From Rhizobium oryzicola (GTDB lineage: Bacteria > Pseudomonadota > Alphaproteobacteria > Rhizobiales > Rhizobiaceae): 64,000 nucleotides of DNA. The notes beneath the pieces are model-generated. The model had not been told where the DNA came from. It made no database searches and saw only the letters and a program-made list of their open reading frames with translations. The stretch lies in assembly GCF_030504645.1 (NCBI RefSeq), contig NZ_JAUKWQ010000003.1, forward strand, positions 372,001 through 436,000. Direction: 5' to 3'. The position numbers and the translations under genes were made by a program. This document shows positions 1 to 8,229 of this stretch, piece after piece (positions within the stretch are counted from its first letter, which is position 1; the number at the start of each line of letters is the position of its first letter).

Positions 1-803
1 ATGAGGAAGAACATGGCGACCGGCGGAAGGGCCGCGACGATGGAACCTGCGGAGACCAGATGCCAGGCGGCCACCCACTGGCCGTTCAGCGAATAGAGGC
101 CGGCAGTGACCGGCATCGCCGTCTGGCTCTGCACCAGCACGGTCGCCCAGAAATAATCGTTCCAGACGAAGGTGAAGATCAGCACCGAAAGAGCGGCAAT
201 CGCCGGACGCATCAGCGGCAGCACGATATGGCGGAAGATCTTCCACTCGGACACCCCCTCGACGCGAGCTGATTCAATCAGCGCAAAGGGCAGGCCCTTG
301 ATGAAATTGCGCATGAACAGCGTGCAGAAGCCGGTCTGGAAGGCCACATGGAACAGCACCAGACCCATGACCGTATCATAGAGGCCCATTTTCAGCGTCA
401 TGTCGCGGACTGGCACCATCAGGATCTGGAAGGGGATGAAGTTGCCGGCCACGAACAGGAAGAACAGGACGAGATTGCCCTTGAACTTGTAAGTCGCGAG
501 CGCAAAGCCGGTGAGGCAGGAGATCGCAACCGCACCGATGACAGTCGGGATCGTCACCTTGAACGAGTTCAGGATGTACCAGCCGATCGGTGAGTTGCGG
601 AACACCGCAGAGTAGTTCTCGAACCCGGCAAAGCTGGAGGGCACGCCGAAATAATTACCGGCAGCGAGGTCGCTGGCGGGACGCACGGAGGTGACGGCGA
701 CGCCGATCAATGGCAGCAGCCAAAGGATGAGAGCGATCGGCAGCACCAGCTTGTAACCCAACTGGGCGGCAGGCGATGCTTTCTGTATGGGCGCTGGAAA
801 CAT
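1..803 (-). CDS. Carbohydrate ABC transporter permease, MalG-type (3' end outside window)
   Basis: Inner-membrane permease of a CUT1-type sugar importer. About 268 residues are visible from the start; the stop codon lies beyond the left edge. The sequence runs MFPAPIQKASPAAQLGYKLV, then several hydrophobic segments and the EAA loop of importer permeases (ESARVEGVSEWKIFRHIVLP), which docks the ATPase. Its ATG shares one base with the TGA of the MalF-type gene upstream (TGATG), so the two are translationally coupled. No ATPase gene is visible on this side; it is presumably further left. The substrate cannot be read from the sequence. Confidence 0.93.
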   Translation of the reverse strand, partial: MFPAPIQKASPAAQLGYKLVLPIALILWLLPLIGVAVTSVRPASDLAAGNYFGVPSSFAGFENYSAVFRNSPIGWYILNSFKVTIPTVIGAVAISCLTGFALATYKFKGNLVLFFLFVAGNFIPFQILMVPVRDMTLKMGLYDTVMGLVLFHVAFQTGFCTLFMRNFIKGLPFALIESARVEGVSEWKIFRHIVLPLMRPAIAALSVLIFTFVWNDYFWATVLVQSQTAMPVTAGLYSLNGQWVAAWHLVSAGSIVAALPPVAMFFL

Positions 804-1711
804 CAGGCGTTCCTTTCCTGCGAAAGCATGCGCACGATGAAGAGCGTGATGAACACCATCATGATCAGGAAAAGCACCACCGCAATCGAAGCGCCGTAGC
901 CCATGCGGAAACCGTATTCCGACAGCGCCTGTTCATACATGTAGAAGGAAAGGACACGGCTTGAGCCGTAAGGGCCACCGGCCGTCATGATGGATACGAG
1001 GTCGAAGGAGCGCAGGGCACCGATAATGGTGACGACCATGGCGATGAAGCTTGCTGGTGCCAGTTGCGGCAGGATGATGTGCCAGAGAAGCGACCAACCC
1101 TTGGCGCCGTCCATGCGTGCGGCTTCCACCTGCTCCGGGTTGATGTTGTTGAGCCCCGTCAAATACAGGATCATGCAATAGGCGGTCTGCGGCCAAAGGC
1201 CCGCCACGATGATGCCGAAGGTGACGAAGCGTTCATCCGCCAGCACCGCAAAATCAAGACCCGTCAACTCTTTCAGCAAAGCCGAGAAGAGACCGAAATT
1301 CGGAGCGTAGAACCAGGTGAAGATCAGGCCGACCACCACCTGGCTGATGACGAAGGGAAAGAAGAATAGCGACTTGTAGAGACGGATGCCCGTCACTGTT
1401 TGATTGAGAAAAAGCGCAACGGCCAATCCCATCGGGATCGCCAACAGATAAAGTACCAGCCACAGCAGGTTGTTCTTCAGCGAGACATAGAATGCCTCGT
1501 CTCCCAGCAATTCCTCGTAATTGCCAAGTCCGATCCAGGTCTTCGGGCCGAGACCATCCCAGTCATAGAAACTGATCCAGATCGACTGGAAGATCGGCAA
1601 GACCACATAGACAACGAACATGATGAGGCCGGGCAGCAGGAAGAGCCAGGGGGCAAGCCCCTGCTGATGTTTCTTCCAGAAGCCGGGTGTAGCGGGAGCG
1701 TTGTTGCTCAT
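803..1711 (-). CDS. Carbohydrate ABC transporter permease, MalF-type
   Basis: First permease subunit of the sugar importer, 302 residues, inner membrane. Six hydrophobic segments are readable, starting with PWLFLLPGLIMFVVYVVLP near residue 20. The EAA-type loop (EAARMDGAKGWSLLWHIILP, about residues 195-215) is the ATPase contact typical of BPD_transp_1 permeases. It lies 75 bp downstream of the binding-protein gene and overlaps the MalG-type gene by one base, which gives the usual order binding protein - MalF - MalG. Family membership is clear; the sugar is not known. Confidence 0.94.
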   Translation of the reverse strand: MSNNAPATPGFWKKHQQGLAPWLFLLPGLIMFVVYVVLPIFQSIWISFYDWDGLGPKTWIGLGNYEELLGDEAFYVSLKNNLLWLVLYLLAIPMGLAVALFLNQTVTGIRLYKSLFFFPFVISQVVVGLIFTWFYAPNFGLFSALLKELTGLDFAVLADERFVTFGIIVAGLWPQTAYCMILYLTGLNNINPEQVEAARMDGAKGWSLLWHIILPQLAPASFIAMVVTIIGALRSFDLVSIMTAGGPYGSSRVLSFYMYEQALSEYGFRMGYGASIAVVLFLIMMVFITLFIVRMLSQERNA

Positions 1712-1734
1712 GGCGGCACCTGCAGCAATGACAT

Positions 1735-1772
1735 GGAAAAAGAGCCGGATGCCGCATGAGCAGCACCCGGCT
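1735..1772 (-). terminator. Intercistronic terminator/attenuator between binding protein and permeases
   Basis: On the minus strand a 10-bp stem (arms 1763-1772 and 1743-1752, one G-U pair) is followed by CTTTTTCC. It sits just after the binding-protein stop. Such attenuators are known to make the periplasmic protein more abundant than its permeases; that role here is inferred. Confidence 0.6.
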
Positions 1773-1786
1773 ACCGGGAGGATTTC

Positions 1787-3019
1787 TTACTTGTAGACGC
1801 GCTTGCGCGTCTTCTCGAGGCGATCCAGAATCTGGTCGACCTTGTCCGGCTTCACCATGAATTCCTGGAAACCTTCCATGCCCGCCTTGGCCATGTCGGC
1901 AGGCGCATCACGATCATAGAACTGCGCCAGACCATAGGCGTTGGACAACAGTTCGAAACCAGCCTTAAGGAAGGGATCATCCGACTTCTTCGACTGGTTG
2001 TTGACCGGCAGCTGCCCGAGAATATCGTTCATCATGGTCTGCGTTTCCGGCTGAGCGAGATAAGCGAGGAAAACACGCGCGTCGGCCTTATTTTTCGCCT
2101 TGGCCGGGATGTGGAAGGATTCCGTTGGTGCTTCCTCGGCAAGCGGCAGGCCGGGGGTGATCTCGGGGAAGCGCAGGAAGCCGATCTGGTCTTCCTTCAG
2201 GCCGCCATCCTTCATCGGTGCAACTGCGAAATTACCCATCAGATACATGGCCGCCTTGCCCTGCACCATCTGCGGCACGGCATCCTGCCAGTCGAGACCT
2301 GCGTGGTTTTCGATGAAGTAACCAGGCTTAACCAGCTCCGCCCACTTCGCGAACACAGCCTTCACGCGCGGATCGGTATATTCGATCTTGCCTGCGGTCA
2401 GATCCATGTGGAACTCGAAGCCGTTGACGCGCAGATCGAGATAGTCGAACCAGCCGCCCGTAGGCCAAAGAGCCTTGGTTCCGATCGTGAAGGGCGTAAT
2501 ACCTGCCTTCTTCAGCTTTTCGCAAGCTGCCAGAAGCTCTGCCCAGGTCTTGGGCGGCTGGATGCCCTGCTTCTCGAATATGTCTTTCCGATAGTAGATT
2601 CCCCATTGATAGTAGGAATAGGGGATGCCCCACTTCTTGCCGTCGATTTCCATCGACTTGATCGCAGATTTCAGCTGGCCATCAAGATTGTTGGCTTTCC
2701 AGACATCGGTGACGTCATCGAACAGGCCCGCCTTAACGAAGGGGGCCATTCGGTTGCCCGAATACCAGGACACGACGTCCGGTGCATCGGCGGTCAGGAA
2801 GTTGCGGATGGCACCTTTGTAACCTTCATGGTCGAAGTTGTTCCACTTCACCTTGATATCGGGATGCTTTGCCTGGAAATCCTTCAGCAAAGCTTCCATT
2901 GCCTTTTTCGGCGTCGGGTCTGATTGGTCCGAATTGAGTACAAGTTCGCCGGCATGCGCGCCAGTCAGGCCAAGCGCGTAGCCACAAGCCAGCGCGGTCA
3001 TCGATTTCCAAAAATTCAT
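1787..3019 (-). CDS. Extracellular sugar-binding protein, family 1
   Basis: Periplasmic substrate-binding protein of the sugar importer, 410 residues. I place the start at 3019 (MNFWKSMTALACGYALGLTG) because GGGAGGAATCGG precedes that ATG, whereas an in-frame start seven codons earlier reads through the ribosome-binding site. The Sec signal peptide ends near AHA|GELVLN. The body is SBP_bac_1-like, for example DAPDVVSWYSGNRMAPFVKA near residues 75-95, and ends in a basic tail (RLEKTRKRVYK). It is the first gene of the unit and divergent from the AraC regulator at 3183. The substrate is not deducible. Confidence 0.93.
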   Translation of the reverse strand: MNFWKSMTALACGYALGLTGAHAGELVLNSDQSDPTPKKAMEALLKDFQAKHPDIKVKWNNFDHEGYKGAIRNFLTADAPDVVSWYSGNRMAPFVKAGLFDDVTDVWKANNLDGQLKSAIKSMEIDGKKWGIPYSYYQWGIYYRKDIFEKQGIQPPKTWAELLAACEKLKKAGITPFTIGTKALWPTGGWFDYLDLRVNGFEFHMDLTAGKIEYTDPRVKAVFAKWAELVKPGYFIENHAGLDWQDAVPQMVQGKAAMYLMGNFAVAPMKDGGLKEDQIGFLRFPEITPGLPLAEEAPTESFHIPAKAKNKADARVFLAYLAQPETQTMMNDILGQLPVNNQSKKSDDPFLKAGFELLSNAYGLAQFYDRDAPADMAKAGMEGFQEFMVKPDKVDQILDRLEKTRKRVYK

Positions 3020-3070
3020 CCGATTCCTCCCGAGAATCATGGGTTTACTGCCAGTCGTTATTCAAATTCG

Positions 3071-3101
3071 GTGCTCGCGACAGCCTCCCTGTGGCGAGCA
3101 C
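3071..3101. promoter_or_regulatory. Inverted repeat in the sugar-ABC / araC divergent promoter region
   Basis: Arms GTGCTCGC (3071-3078) and GCGAGCAC (3094-3101) are perfect reverse complements 15 bp apart, in the 163-bp space between the two divergent genes. It could be an operator for the AraC regulator or the stem of a short leader. No motif match is claimed. Confidence 0.35.
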
Positions 3102-3182
3102 GACTTGACCCTGATCCAGAAACCCGCAATCTACCTCCGAAATTTCGACTGAAAATTCCGGTTTTCTAAGGTTTCGATTAAA

Positions 3183-4112
3183 ATGGCGCGTCGCCCAAGC
3201 TTAGTCGATCATCTGGGGGCAACACCTGTTCACCCTGAACGGGACCCATCCCATCCTCTCGTGGTGTTTGGAGATCATCAATTCTGCGCCGGCAAATTGA
3301 TGGATGTGCAGAAGATGTCCGGTCCGCACATGCACAGCCAGATCGAGCTCAACTTCGTCCTCAAGGGCGCAATGACCTACTGGTTCGATGGACGAGAGCT
3401 GAGTGTCGATGAAGGCCGGCTATGCCTGTTTTGGGGCATGGTGCCGCATCAGGTCATCGATCGCCTGCCGGGAACGCAATTCATCTGCCTCTATGTGCCG
3501 ATGTCGGCCTTCCTGGGAACGGCCAGTCTCAGCCGATTTCGCGAGGCAGTCTTTCGAGGTTCGGTCATCGAAGCTCTTCACTTGCGGCCCTGGGACAGGG
3601 AAGTCTTTCTACGATGGCGTGATGAATTACTGGGTGGAGATGAGAGCGACATTGAAATCGTGCGCTCCGAACTGACCGCGCGGGTGATGCGGATAGAGCG
3701 CGAAGGTTGGCGGGACCTGCGCGAGCAAGCCTCTCTTATCCAAAATTCCAATCACCGCGATGCCGATTGGGTCCAGCATGTGGAACTGATGCTGAGGTTC
3801 ATTGGCGAGCATGCATTGGAGGATATTTCGACCGATGATGTGGGACGCGCGGCAGGCTTGCATCCGAACTACGCCATGAACGTGTTCAAACGGGGCGTGG
3901 GCATGACGATCAACCAGGCCATCATCCGCCATCGGCTGGATACGGCGCAGTCGCTGCTGATCTCCACCGATATGCAGGTAACTGAAGTCGCCTACGATTC
4001 CGGCTTCAGCTCGCTCTCCGCGTTTTACGAGGCCTTTCACAAGCGGTTTGGCGAAAAGCCGGTCCAGTACCGCAAGCGCATGCGTCAGGGTCATGGTGAC
4101 CGAATCACATAA
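3183..4112 (+). CDS. AraC family transcriptional regulator with N-terminal cupin domain
   Basis: 309-residue DNA-binding regulator. The N-terminal part (about 20-130) looks like an AraC-type cupin sensor: SGPHMHSQIELNFVLKG carries the HxH-like start of the barrel, followed by DEGRLCLFWGMVPHQVI. The C-terminal ~100 residues are the double helix-turn-helix: IGEHALEDISTDDVGRAAGL, then TEVAYDSGFSSLSAFYEAFH and the closing FGEKPVQYRKR. It is transcribed away from the sugar ABC operon, so it probably controls that operon in response to the sugar. The ligand is unknown. Confidence 0.92.
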   Translation: MARRPSLVDHLGATPVHPERDPSHPLVVFGDHQFCAGKLMDVQKMSGPHMHSQIELNFVLKGAMTYWFDGRELSVDEGRLCLFWGMVPHQVIDRLPGTQFICLYVPMSAFLGTASLSRFREAVFRGSVIEALHLRPWDREVFLRWRDELLGGDESDIEIVRSELTARVMRIEREGWRDLREQASLIQNSNHRDADWVQHVELMLRFIGEHALEDISTDDVGRAAGLHPNYAMNVFKRGVGMTINQAIIRHRLDTAQSLLISTDMQVTEVAYDSGFSSLSAFYEAFHKRFGEKPVQYRKRMRQGHGDRIT

Positions 4113-4117
4113 AGCAA

Positions 4118-4149
4118 GCGCCGCACATGCATTTGGTGCGGCGCGTTTT
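4118..4149 (+). terminator. Rho-independent terminator after araC-type regulator
   Basis: A 9-bp perfect GC-rich stem, GCGCCGCAC (4118-4126) and GTGCGGCGC (4136-4144), is followed by GTTTTG. It begins six bases after the regulator's stop codon. Confidence 0.75.
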
Positions 4150-4167
4150 GCTCGTTGCGCGAGTGCC

Positions 4168-4436
4168 TAGGGTGAGGACCCAATCATATTATTGAAATGG
4201 CGCGATGAACGGCCATGATATGCGAGGAGAAGTGCGCTTGAATGGGTCCAGCACCCATTCAAGCGCTTCGACAAAGCAGATCGCAGCCGTTCGCGCGTCC
4301 TTTGGATGTGGTCGATCCGGCGAGCTACATCGTTGAAAAGCCTCGCCGATGCAAAAGCATCGCCTCCGTTTTTCGCCTTGTATCTCATCCGGATCGCCTC
4401 ACACCATTTCAACAAGATGATTGAGTCCTCACCCTA
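4168..4436. mobile_element. MITE-like inverted-repeat element flanked by TA
   Basis: The ends are imperfect inverted repeats of about 37 bp with roughly five mismatches. The left end reads CTAGGGTGAGGACCCAATCA from 4167; the right end, read on the other strand from 4437, begins CTAGGGTGAGGACTCAATCA. Both continue to TTGAAATGG. Each end is bordered by TA (4168-4169 and 4435-4436), as in TA-duplicating IS630/mariner-type elements. A perfect 14-bp hairpin lies inside (4234-4247 with 4253-4266). An 82-codon reading frame on the minus strand spans the element but resembles no transposase I know, so it would be non-autonomous. The right TA is part of the pseudoazurin stop codon. It could instead be an older rhizobial intergenic repeat. 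Confidence 0.6.
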
Positions 4437-4886
4437 GAGGCCGATCCCGGCCAGAGCCGCTTCAATTCGTTCCTTTGCCTTTTTGGGAAGATCACTGCTG
4501 CCCTTGACGGCGGCTAGATTGGCGGGGCTGTCACCCACGGCGATAACGGCTGCCATGCCCATGCCAAGATGCGGCGCGCATTTGACCACATAGGCGCCCG
4601 GGACATCGAAGGTCACCTTGATCTCTTCGCTCATCTTGCCCTTGAAAGGCTGTGCAGCTGCCGGCAGGAGATTGGTAACTGCTTCGGCATTGTGGGTCTT
4701 ATCCGTGGGCACGAATGTCACCGTATCGCCCTTGGCGATCTTGATCGCGGCCGGTTCGAAGACCATGGCCGCACCATCCTTGCCCTTGTTGAGCATCTGT
4801 ACCTGGTAATCCGCGGCCTGGGCGGCGGTGCCAAGCGCAAGCACCATGGCCACCATGGCTGCGCGGGGAAGAATCTTTGCCAACAT
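4434..4886 (-). CDS. Pseudoazurin (periplasmic blue-copper electron donor)
   Basis: Small type-1 copper protein that carries electrons to copper nitrite reductase in the periplasm; 150 residues including signal peptide. The start at 4886 ([19 protein letters not shown]) is chosen because AAGGAGCAGAAAC precedes it; an in-frame extension upstream has no such site and no signal-peptide logic. Cleavage is probable at AQA|ADYQVQ. Copper ligands visible: His in DKTHNAEAV, then Cys, His and Met in [10 protein letters not shown]. An NNR-type dyad lies 74 bp upstream of the start, matching a role in denitrification next to nirK. The stop codon TAG coincides with the edge of the neighbouring inverted-repeat element. 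Confidence 0.93.
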   Translation of the reverse strand: MLAKILPRAAMVAMVLALGTAAQAADYQVQMLNKGKDGAAMVFEPAAIKIAKGDTVTFVPTDKTHNAEAVTNLLPAAAQPFKGKMSEEIKVTFDVPGAYVVKCAPHLGMGMAAVIAVGDSPANLAAVKGSSDLPKKAKERIEAALAGIGL

Positions 4887-4959
4887 GTTTCTGCTCCTTG
4901 ATGCGGAAGGCGCTGCGCCTTCGTTGAACAGGAGCTTAGCCAAACGGTCGGCTGCTTCT

Positions 4960-4973
4960 TTGTGCATCCGCAA
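4960..4973. promoter_or_regulatory. NNR-type Crp/Fnr binding site upstream of pseudoazurin
   Basis: TTGTGCATCCGCAA is a 14-bp dyad of the Crp/Fnr class, matching the pattern TTGyGnnnnCrCAA known for NnrR-like nitric-oxide regulators. It lies 74 bp before the pseudoazurin ATG, downstream of the nnrR stop. Two further sites of the same form occur in this window (8165-8178 and 11327-11340). Confidence 0.72.
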
Positions 4974-5012
4974 ACAACTTGGCAGGAGGCAAATCCCTGG
5001 AATGAAAAGGCA

Positions 5013-5714
5013 TCAGTGCTTCTCGCTGTCCGCCAGGCTCTGCAGGCGCTTCATGTCGCAGACGAACAGCTTCTGGCGGCCGCCTTCCACCAGCCCCTGC
5101 CCCTCCCAGGCGCTGAGGATGCGCGAGACGGTGTGAAGCGTCGTGCCAGTCATCTCCGCGATATCCTGGCGGGTGATCGGAAAATCGATGCGGATCTTGC
5201 TTGCCTCCGGATTGCCGGCCTGCCGCGCGAGCCGCAGCACCGTGTGAGCCACGCGGCGTTCGACTTCCTGGGTCGACATTTCGCGGATGCGCGTATGCGC
5301 TTCCTCAAGCCGCTCGCCAATCGTGTTGAGCGCGCTGACCGCCACATGCGGGCTGCGGTCAATGAATTGCGGCCAGAGTTCCGTTGGCCAGCTGAGCGCA
5401 AGGCTTTCACTGACACTGACGGCAGTACCGGGATAATCCGGTCGCCGCAGCGCACGGGCAAAACCGAAAAGATCGCCCGGATGAACGACGCGCACAATAA
5501 TCTGCTGACCGTCCGCTGTAACCTGCGTCACCTTCAGGCGACCGTGGATGAGCATGAAGAAATGGGTCGCCGCTCCTCCCTGTTCAAAGAAGGCTTCGCC
5601 CGCGGACGCCCGACGGCTGACGGCCAGCGAGAGCAGATGCTCGACGTCGGCATCCGCCATTTTCTCGAACATGGAAAAGGAGCGCACAACGCTTTTATCG
5701 ATCTTCAAGGTCAC
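5013..5714 (-). CDS. nnrR: Crp/Fnr family regulator, NnrR-like (nitric-oxide responsive)
   Basis: Cytoplasmic activator of denitrification genes. From the GTG at 5714 it would have 233 residues, the usual NnrR length; the open frame extends upstream to 5837, but that part is not family-like, so the start is uncertain. The cyclic-nucleotide-like fold is visible (FEQGGAATHFFMLIHGRLKV, then HPGDLFGFARAL), followed by the Crp helix-turn-helix with recognition helix GTTLHTVSRILSAWEGQG. It lacks the N-terminal cysteine cluster of oxygen-sensing FNR, which places it in the NNR/DNR branch. It sits between nirV and pseudoazurin; dyads it could bind flank three local promoters. Confidence 0.85.
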   Translation of the reverse strand: MTLKIDKSVVRSFSMFEKMADADVEHLLSLAVSRRASAGEAFFEQGGAATHFFMLIHGRLKVTQVTADGQQIIVRVVHPGDLFGFARALRRPDYPGTAVSVSESLALSWPTELWPQFIDRSPHVAVSALNTIGERLEEAHTRIREMSTQEVERRVAHTVLRLARQAGNPEASKIRIDFPITRQDIAEMTGTTLHTVSRILSAWEGQGLVEGGRQKLFVCDMKRLQSLADSEKH

Positions 5715-5867
5715 CAGTCCCGCCAGCCAAAGTGAAGCAGGAACGGCAGGACGAGCGCCACTCAGGCCTTTCCGGTCGCATCTGCCAGCTCCCCATTTCA
5801 GCAATGCCGCATGAAGCTTCGGCTTGAATTGATCCACAGCAAGACTGGGCGAAATTTTGGCGCCACC

Positions 5868-6776
5868 TTACCGCATCGGCAGGCGGTCGTTCAGCCGCAG
5901 CAGCAGAACTGCATACCAGCGGTCGTCCCTCACGAGACGAAAGCCGAGATTGGCAGGCGGCGTACCCACCGCGCAACCACCGGACTTGGGGTCTCGCACG
6001 AAGGAGCTCATCGGTGCGCGGTGTTGGCCAACAGTCACATAAATTCCGCAGCGCTTGTCGGAAGCGGCGATTTTTCCACCCGCCGCCATATCGACGCGGC
6101 GGTGACAGGTGGATGTCCATTCCCAGACATTGCCTGCAAAATCCGCAAGCCCAAATTCATTTTCCCCAAACGTGCCGGCTTGCTTTGGAAGTGGATCCGA
6201 CAGGCTTTTCCGGCGCGTTTCGCGATCGTAGTCGGCAAGCCAGCGCAGTGCGGGATTGCGGTTATCGGGATCTATGCCAAGCGCGTCATCGGGAAATTTC
6301 GAGCCCGCAGCAAAAACCGCCTGCTCATGCGTCGGCAGTGACCAGACCGCTCCTGTCTGCTGCGTCAGCCAGCGGGCGTAGCGCGTCGCATCGTCGAAAC
6401 TGACACCGGTCACGGGCCGGTCAAGGCCGTGGCGATGCTGCTGATCCGGCGCCTCGCAGACGCCCGCCTCCACGCAGCGGCCATAATCTTTCTCGCTGAC
6501 CTGGTATTTCATGATCGAGAATTGCGGCGACCGGATCGTCACCTTCGGCGCATCCACCGCAAATCCATCTTTATAGAATTCGCCATCCTGCCGATAAGTC
6601 ACGTCATGCGCGGGTATAGTAACTGTGTGCGGACTTGGGATAACGCCCGCCGGCAAGGGCTGCAAGATGAGCCCTGCGACTTTCACCGCGGAAACGGCAA
6701 GCCCCGCCAAAATTATCAGCGGGAGAAGGAGGGTGCCCAGCGGCACATCCTGCGAAAATGCGGTGGCGGTCTTCAT
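5868..6776 (-). CDS. nirV: NirV-like formylglycine-generating-enzyme-family protein
   Basis: Protein of the FGE-sulfatase/SUMF1 fold found beside nirK in many denitrifiers; its biochemical role there is not settled. The start at 6776 (MKTATAFSQDVPLGTLLLPL) is preceded by AGAGG at 8 nt, giving 302 residues. An N-terminal transmembrane or signal segment (TLLLPLIILAGLAVSAVKVAG) is followed by the FGE domain with MKYQVSEKDYGRCVEAG, PVTGVSFDDATRYARWL and FGLADFAGNVWEWTSTC, and the closing GFRLVRD. It follows nirK in the same direction after 134 bp that contain a strong stem-loop. Confidence 0.88.
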   Translation of the reverse strand: MKTATAFSQDVPLGTLLLPLIILAGLAVSAVKVAGLILQPLPAGVIPSPHTVTIPAHDVTYRQDGEFYKDGFAVDAPKVTIRSPQFSIMKYQVSEKDYGRCVEAGVCEAPDQQHRHGLDRPVTGVSFDDATRYARWLTQQTGAVWSLPTHEQAVFAAGSKFPDDALGIDPDNRNPALRWLADYDRETRRKSLSDPLPKQAGTFGENEFGLADFAGNVWEWTSTCHRRVDMAAGGKIAASDKRCGIYVTVGQHRAPMSSFVRDPKSGGCAVGTPPANLGFRLVRDDRWYAVLLLRLNDRLPMR

Positions 6777-6805
6777 GATGGAAACCTCTAGCAATTGCCG
6801 GAGAT

Positions 6806-6845
6806 GTGCCCGCCGTTATCGCATTAAGACGATCACGGCGGGCAC
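6806..6845 (-). other. Stem-loop between nirK and nirV
   Basis: Arms GTGCCCGCCGT (6806-6816) and ACGGCGGGCAC (6835-6845) form a perfect 11-bp stem with an 18-nt loop. No run of T follows on the minus strand, so it looks like an mRNA-stabilising or processing structure at the 3' end of nirK rather than a clean terminator. Confidence 0.5.
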
Positions 6846-6910
6846 CCGAGATGCAATCCGGCGAATTGGCGAGGCTGGAGCCTTCATCGCCGGAACGGCA
6901 TCTTGTCGCG

Positions 6911-8047
6911 TCAATGGGTATTGGGCGAAACGAGCGCCGTCATCAGGTCGTTGTTCCACTCGCCTTCGACTTTAAAGTGGGCTGCCGCACCCTTCTCAAA
7001 GGCTTCGATCAGGTTGTGGTTGACGTAGGCGTAGATGCCCGGCTGATGGAACGTATAGAAGGCGGCACCTGCTGCACCTCCCGGAATGAACCAGGTTTCC
7101 TGATCGAGTTCCGGCGGGTTGGCGAACTTGCCGGTCGCCCAGACATAATCACCATGGCCGCCAATCAGGTGGGGCCGGGTATCGCGGTTGGCCTGCGAAT
7201 GCAGAATGAGCACACGTTCTCCCACCTTTGCCTTCAGGGCATTTTCGCCTGTCAATGCGCCCACCGCGCCGTTGAAGACGATATGGCTCGGCGTCAGTGT
7301 CTTCATGACCTCCAGCACATCGGCATAGGCATCGCCATGGCTGTCATACTTGCGGTAATTGCCCTTCTCGTCGAGGGGCACATAGAAGTCCTGCTCACCG
7401 ACATAGTAGACGCGGTCATAGTTAAGTTCGTTGCCCTTGTGATCCTTCAGCCCGTCACGCGGCAGTACCATGATCGCGCCATTCATGCCCGATGTGACAT
7501 GCCAGGGAACCATGCCGGGAGGTGCGCAGTGATAGACGAAGACGCCAGCCTTGGTGGCCTTGAAGCGCATGACGGCCTTTTCGCCGGGGTTGACGACGGT
7601 GAGCGCACCGCCACCCAGCGCGCCCGTGGCGGCGTGGAAGTCGATATTGTGCTGCAGCGTATTGGTTTCCGGATTGACCAGGGTCAGTTCAACATAGTCA
7701 TCCTGATGCACCACGATCATCGGTCCGGGCACAGAACCGTTGAAAGTCATGGCATGGACTTCCGTGCCGGCCTGATCCACAACGATCTTCTTTTCCTCGA
7801 TTGTCAGCGTGACTTCATAGATCTTGGGGCCGCCTTGAGCCTTCTGCGTATGGGCATGCACGAAGGGCGGCTTGACCAGTTCGATCTTTACACGCTCCAG
7901 CTTTGAAAGTTCTGCAGCGATCTCCTTGACCGACTTCGGCTGCGGGGCAGCGGTCGCAACCGTTGCGGCCACCATAGGAGCCATTGCTCCTGCGAATGCG
8001 GCTCCGGCAAGCATTGTGCGCCGAGTAACTTCAAACTTGTTGCTCAT
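6911..8047 (-). CDS. nirK: Copper-containing nitrite reductase
   Basis: Periplasmic trimeric enzyme reducing nitrite to nitric oxide; 378 residues, the usual NirK length. A Tat signal is present ([20 protein letters not shown]) with cleavage near TAA|APQPK. Two cupredoxin domains follow. Type-1 and type-2 copper ligands are visible in [16 protein letters not shown], in [18 protein letters not shown] (Cys, His, Met) and in [11 protein letters not shown] of the second domain. The start is set by AGGAG seven bases before the ATG. It is followed by nirV and divergent from nnrS across an intergenic region holding one perfect and one degenerate NNR dyad, so nitric-oxide/low-oxygen control is expected. 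Electrons probably come from the adjacent pseudoazurin. Confidence 0.97.
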   Translation of the reverse strand: MSNKFEVTRRTMLAGAAFAGAMAPMVAATVATAAPQPKSVKEIAAELSKLERVKIELVKPPFVHAHTQKAQGGPKIYEVTLTIEEKKIVVDQAGTEVHAMTFNGSVPGPMIVVHQDDYVELTLVNPETNTLQHNIDFHAATGALGGGALTVVNPGEKAVMRFKATKAGVFVYHCAPPGMVPWHVTSGMNGAIMVLPRDGLKDHKGNELNYDRVYYVGEQDFYVPLDEKGNYRKYDSHGDAYADVLEVMKTLTPSHIVFNGAVGALTGENALKAKVGERVLILHSQANRDTRPHLIGGHGDYVWATGKFANPPELDQETWFIPGGAAGAAFYTFHQPGIYAYVNHNLIEAFEKGAAAHFKVEGEWNNDLMTALVSPNTH

Positions 8048-8123
8048 CGATCTTCTCCTGCTCTGAGCGAACGTGAAACCGTTTTGTTGAGAGAATTTCT
8101 ACGCCCGGCCGTAAAGACGATCT

Positions 8124-8137
8124 TTGCGTTGGAACAA
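8124..8137. promoter_or_regulatory. Degenerate NNR-type half site upstream of nirK
   Basis: TTGCGTTGGAACAA keeps the left half TTGCG and the CAA of the right half. It is 76 bp upstream of the nirK start, the same distance as the pseudoazurin site from its gene, so it could be the nirK-proximal site. Alone it would not be convincing. Confidence 0.4.
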
Positions 8138-8164
8138 TATTCGACCTGGTTTCCGCCTCTCTTT

Positions 8165-8178
8165 TTGCGCTTCCGCAA
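8165..8178. promoter_or_regulatory. NNR-type dyad in the nirK-nnrS divergent promoter
   Basis: TTGCGCTTCCGCAA, with perfectly symmetrical half sites TTGCG and CGCAA, lies 118 bp before nirK and 52 bp before nnrS on the opposite strand. The position suits direct activation of nnrS and possibly of nirK. Confidence 0.8.
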
Positions 8179-8229
8179 AGAACAAGCGCATCGGGAATTT
8201 CATCTTCTTCAAAAATACGGAGATGACCC

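Noticed and set aside
4167-4415. 82-codon minus-strand frame between the AraC gene and pseudoazurin
   Set aside because: Lies wholly inside the inverted-repeat element, starts within one repeat arm and ends in the other; not treated as a gene.
5715-5837. Longer NnrR starting at 5837
   Set aside because: The extra 41 residues do not resemble the family N-terminus and have no convincing ribosome-binding site, though the start remains uncertain.
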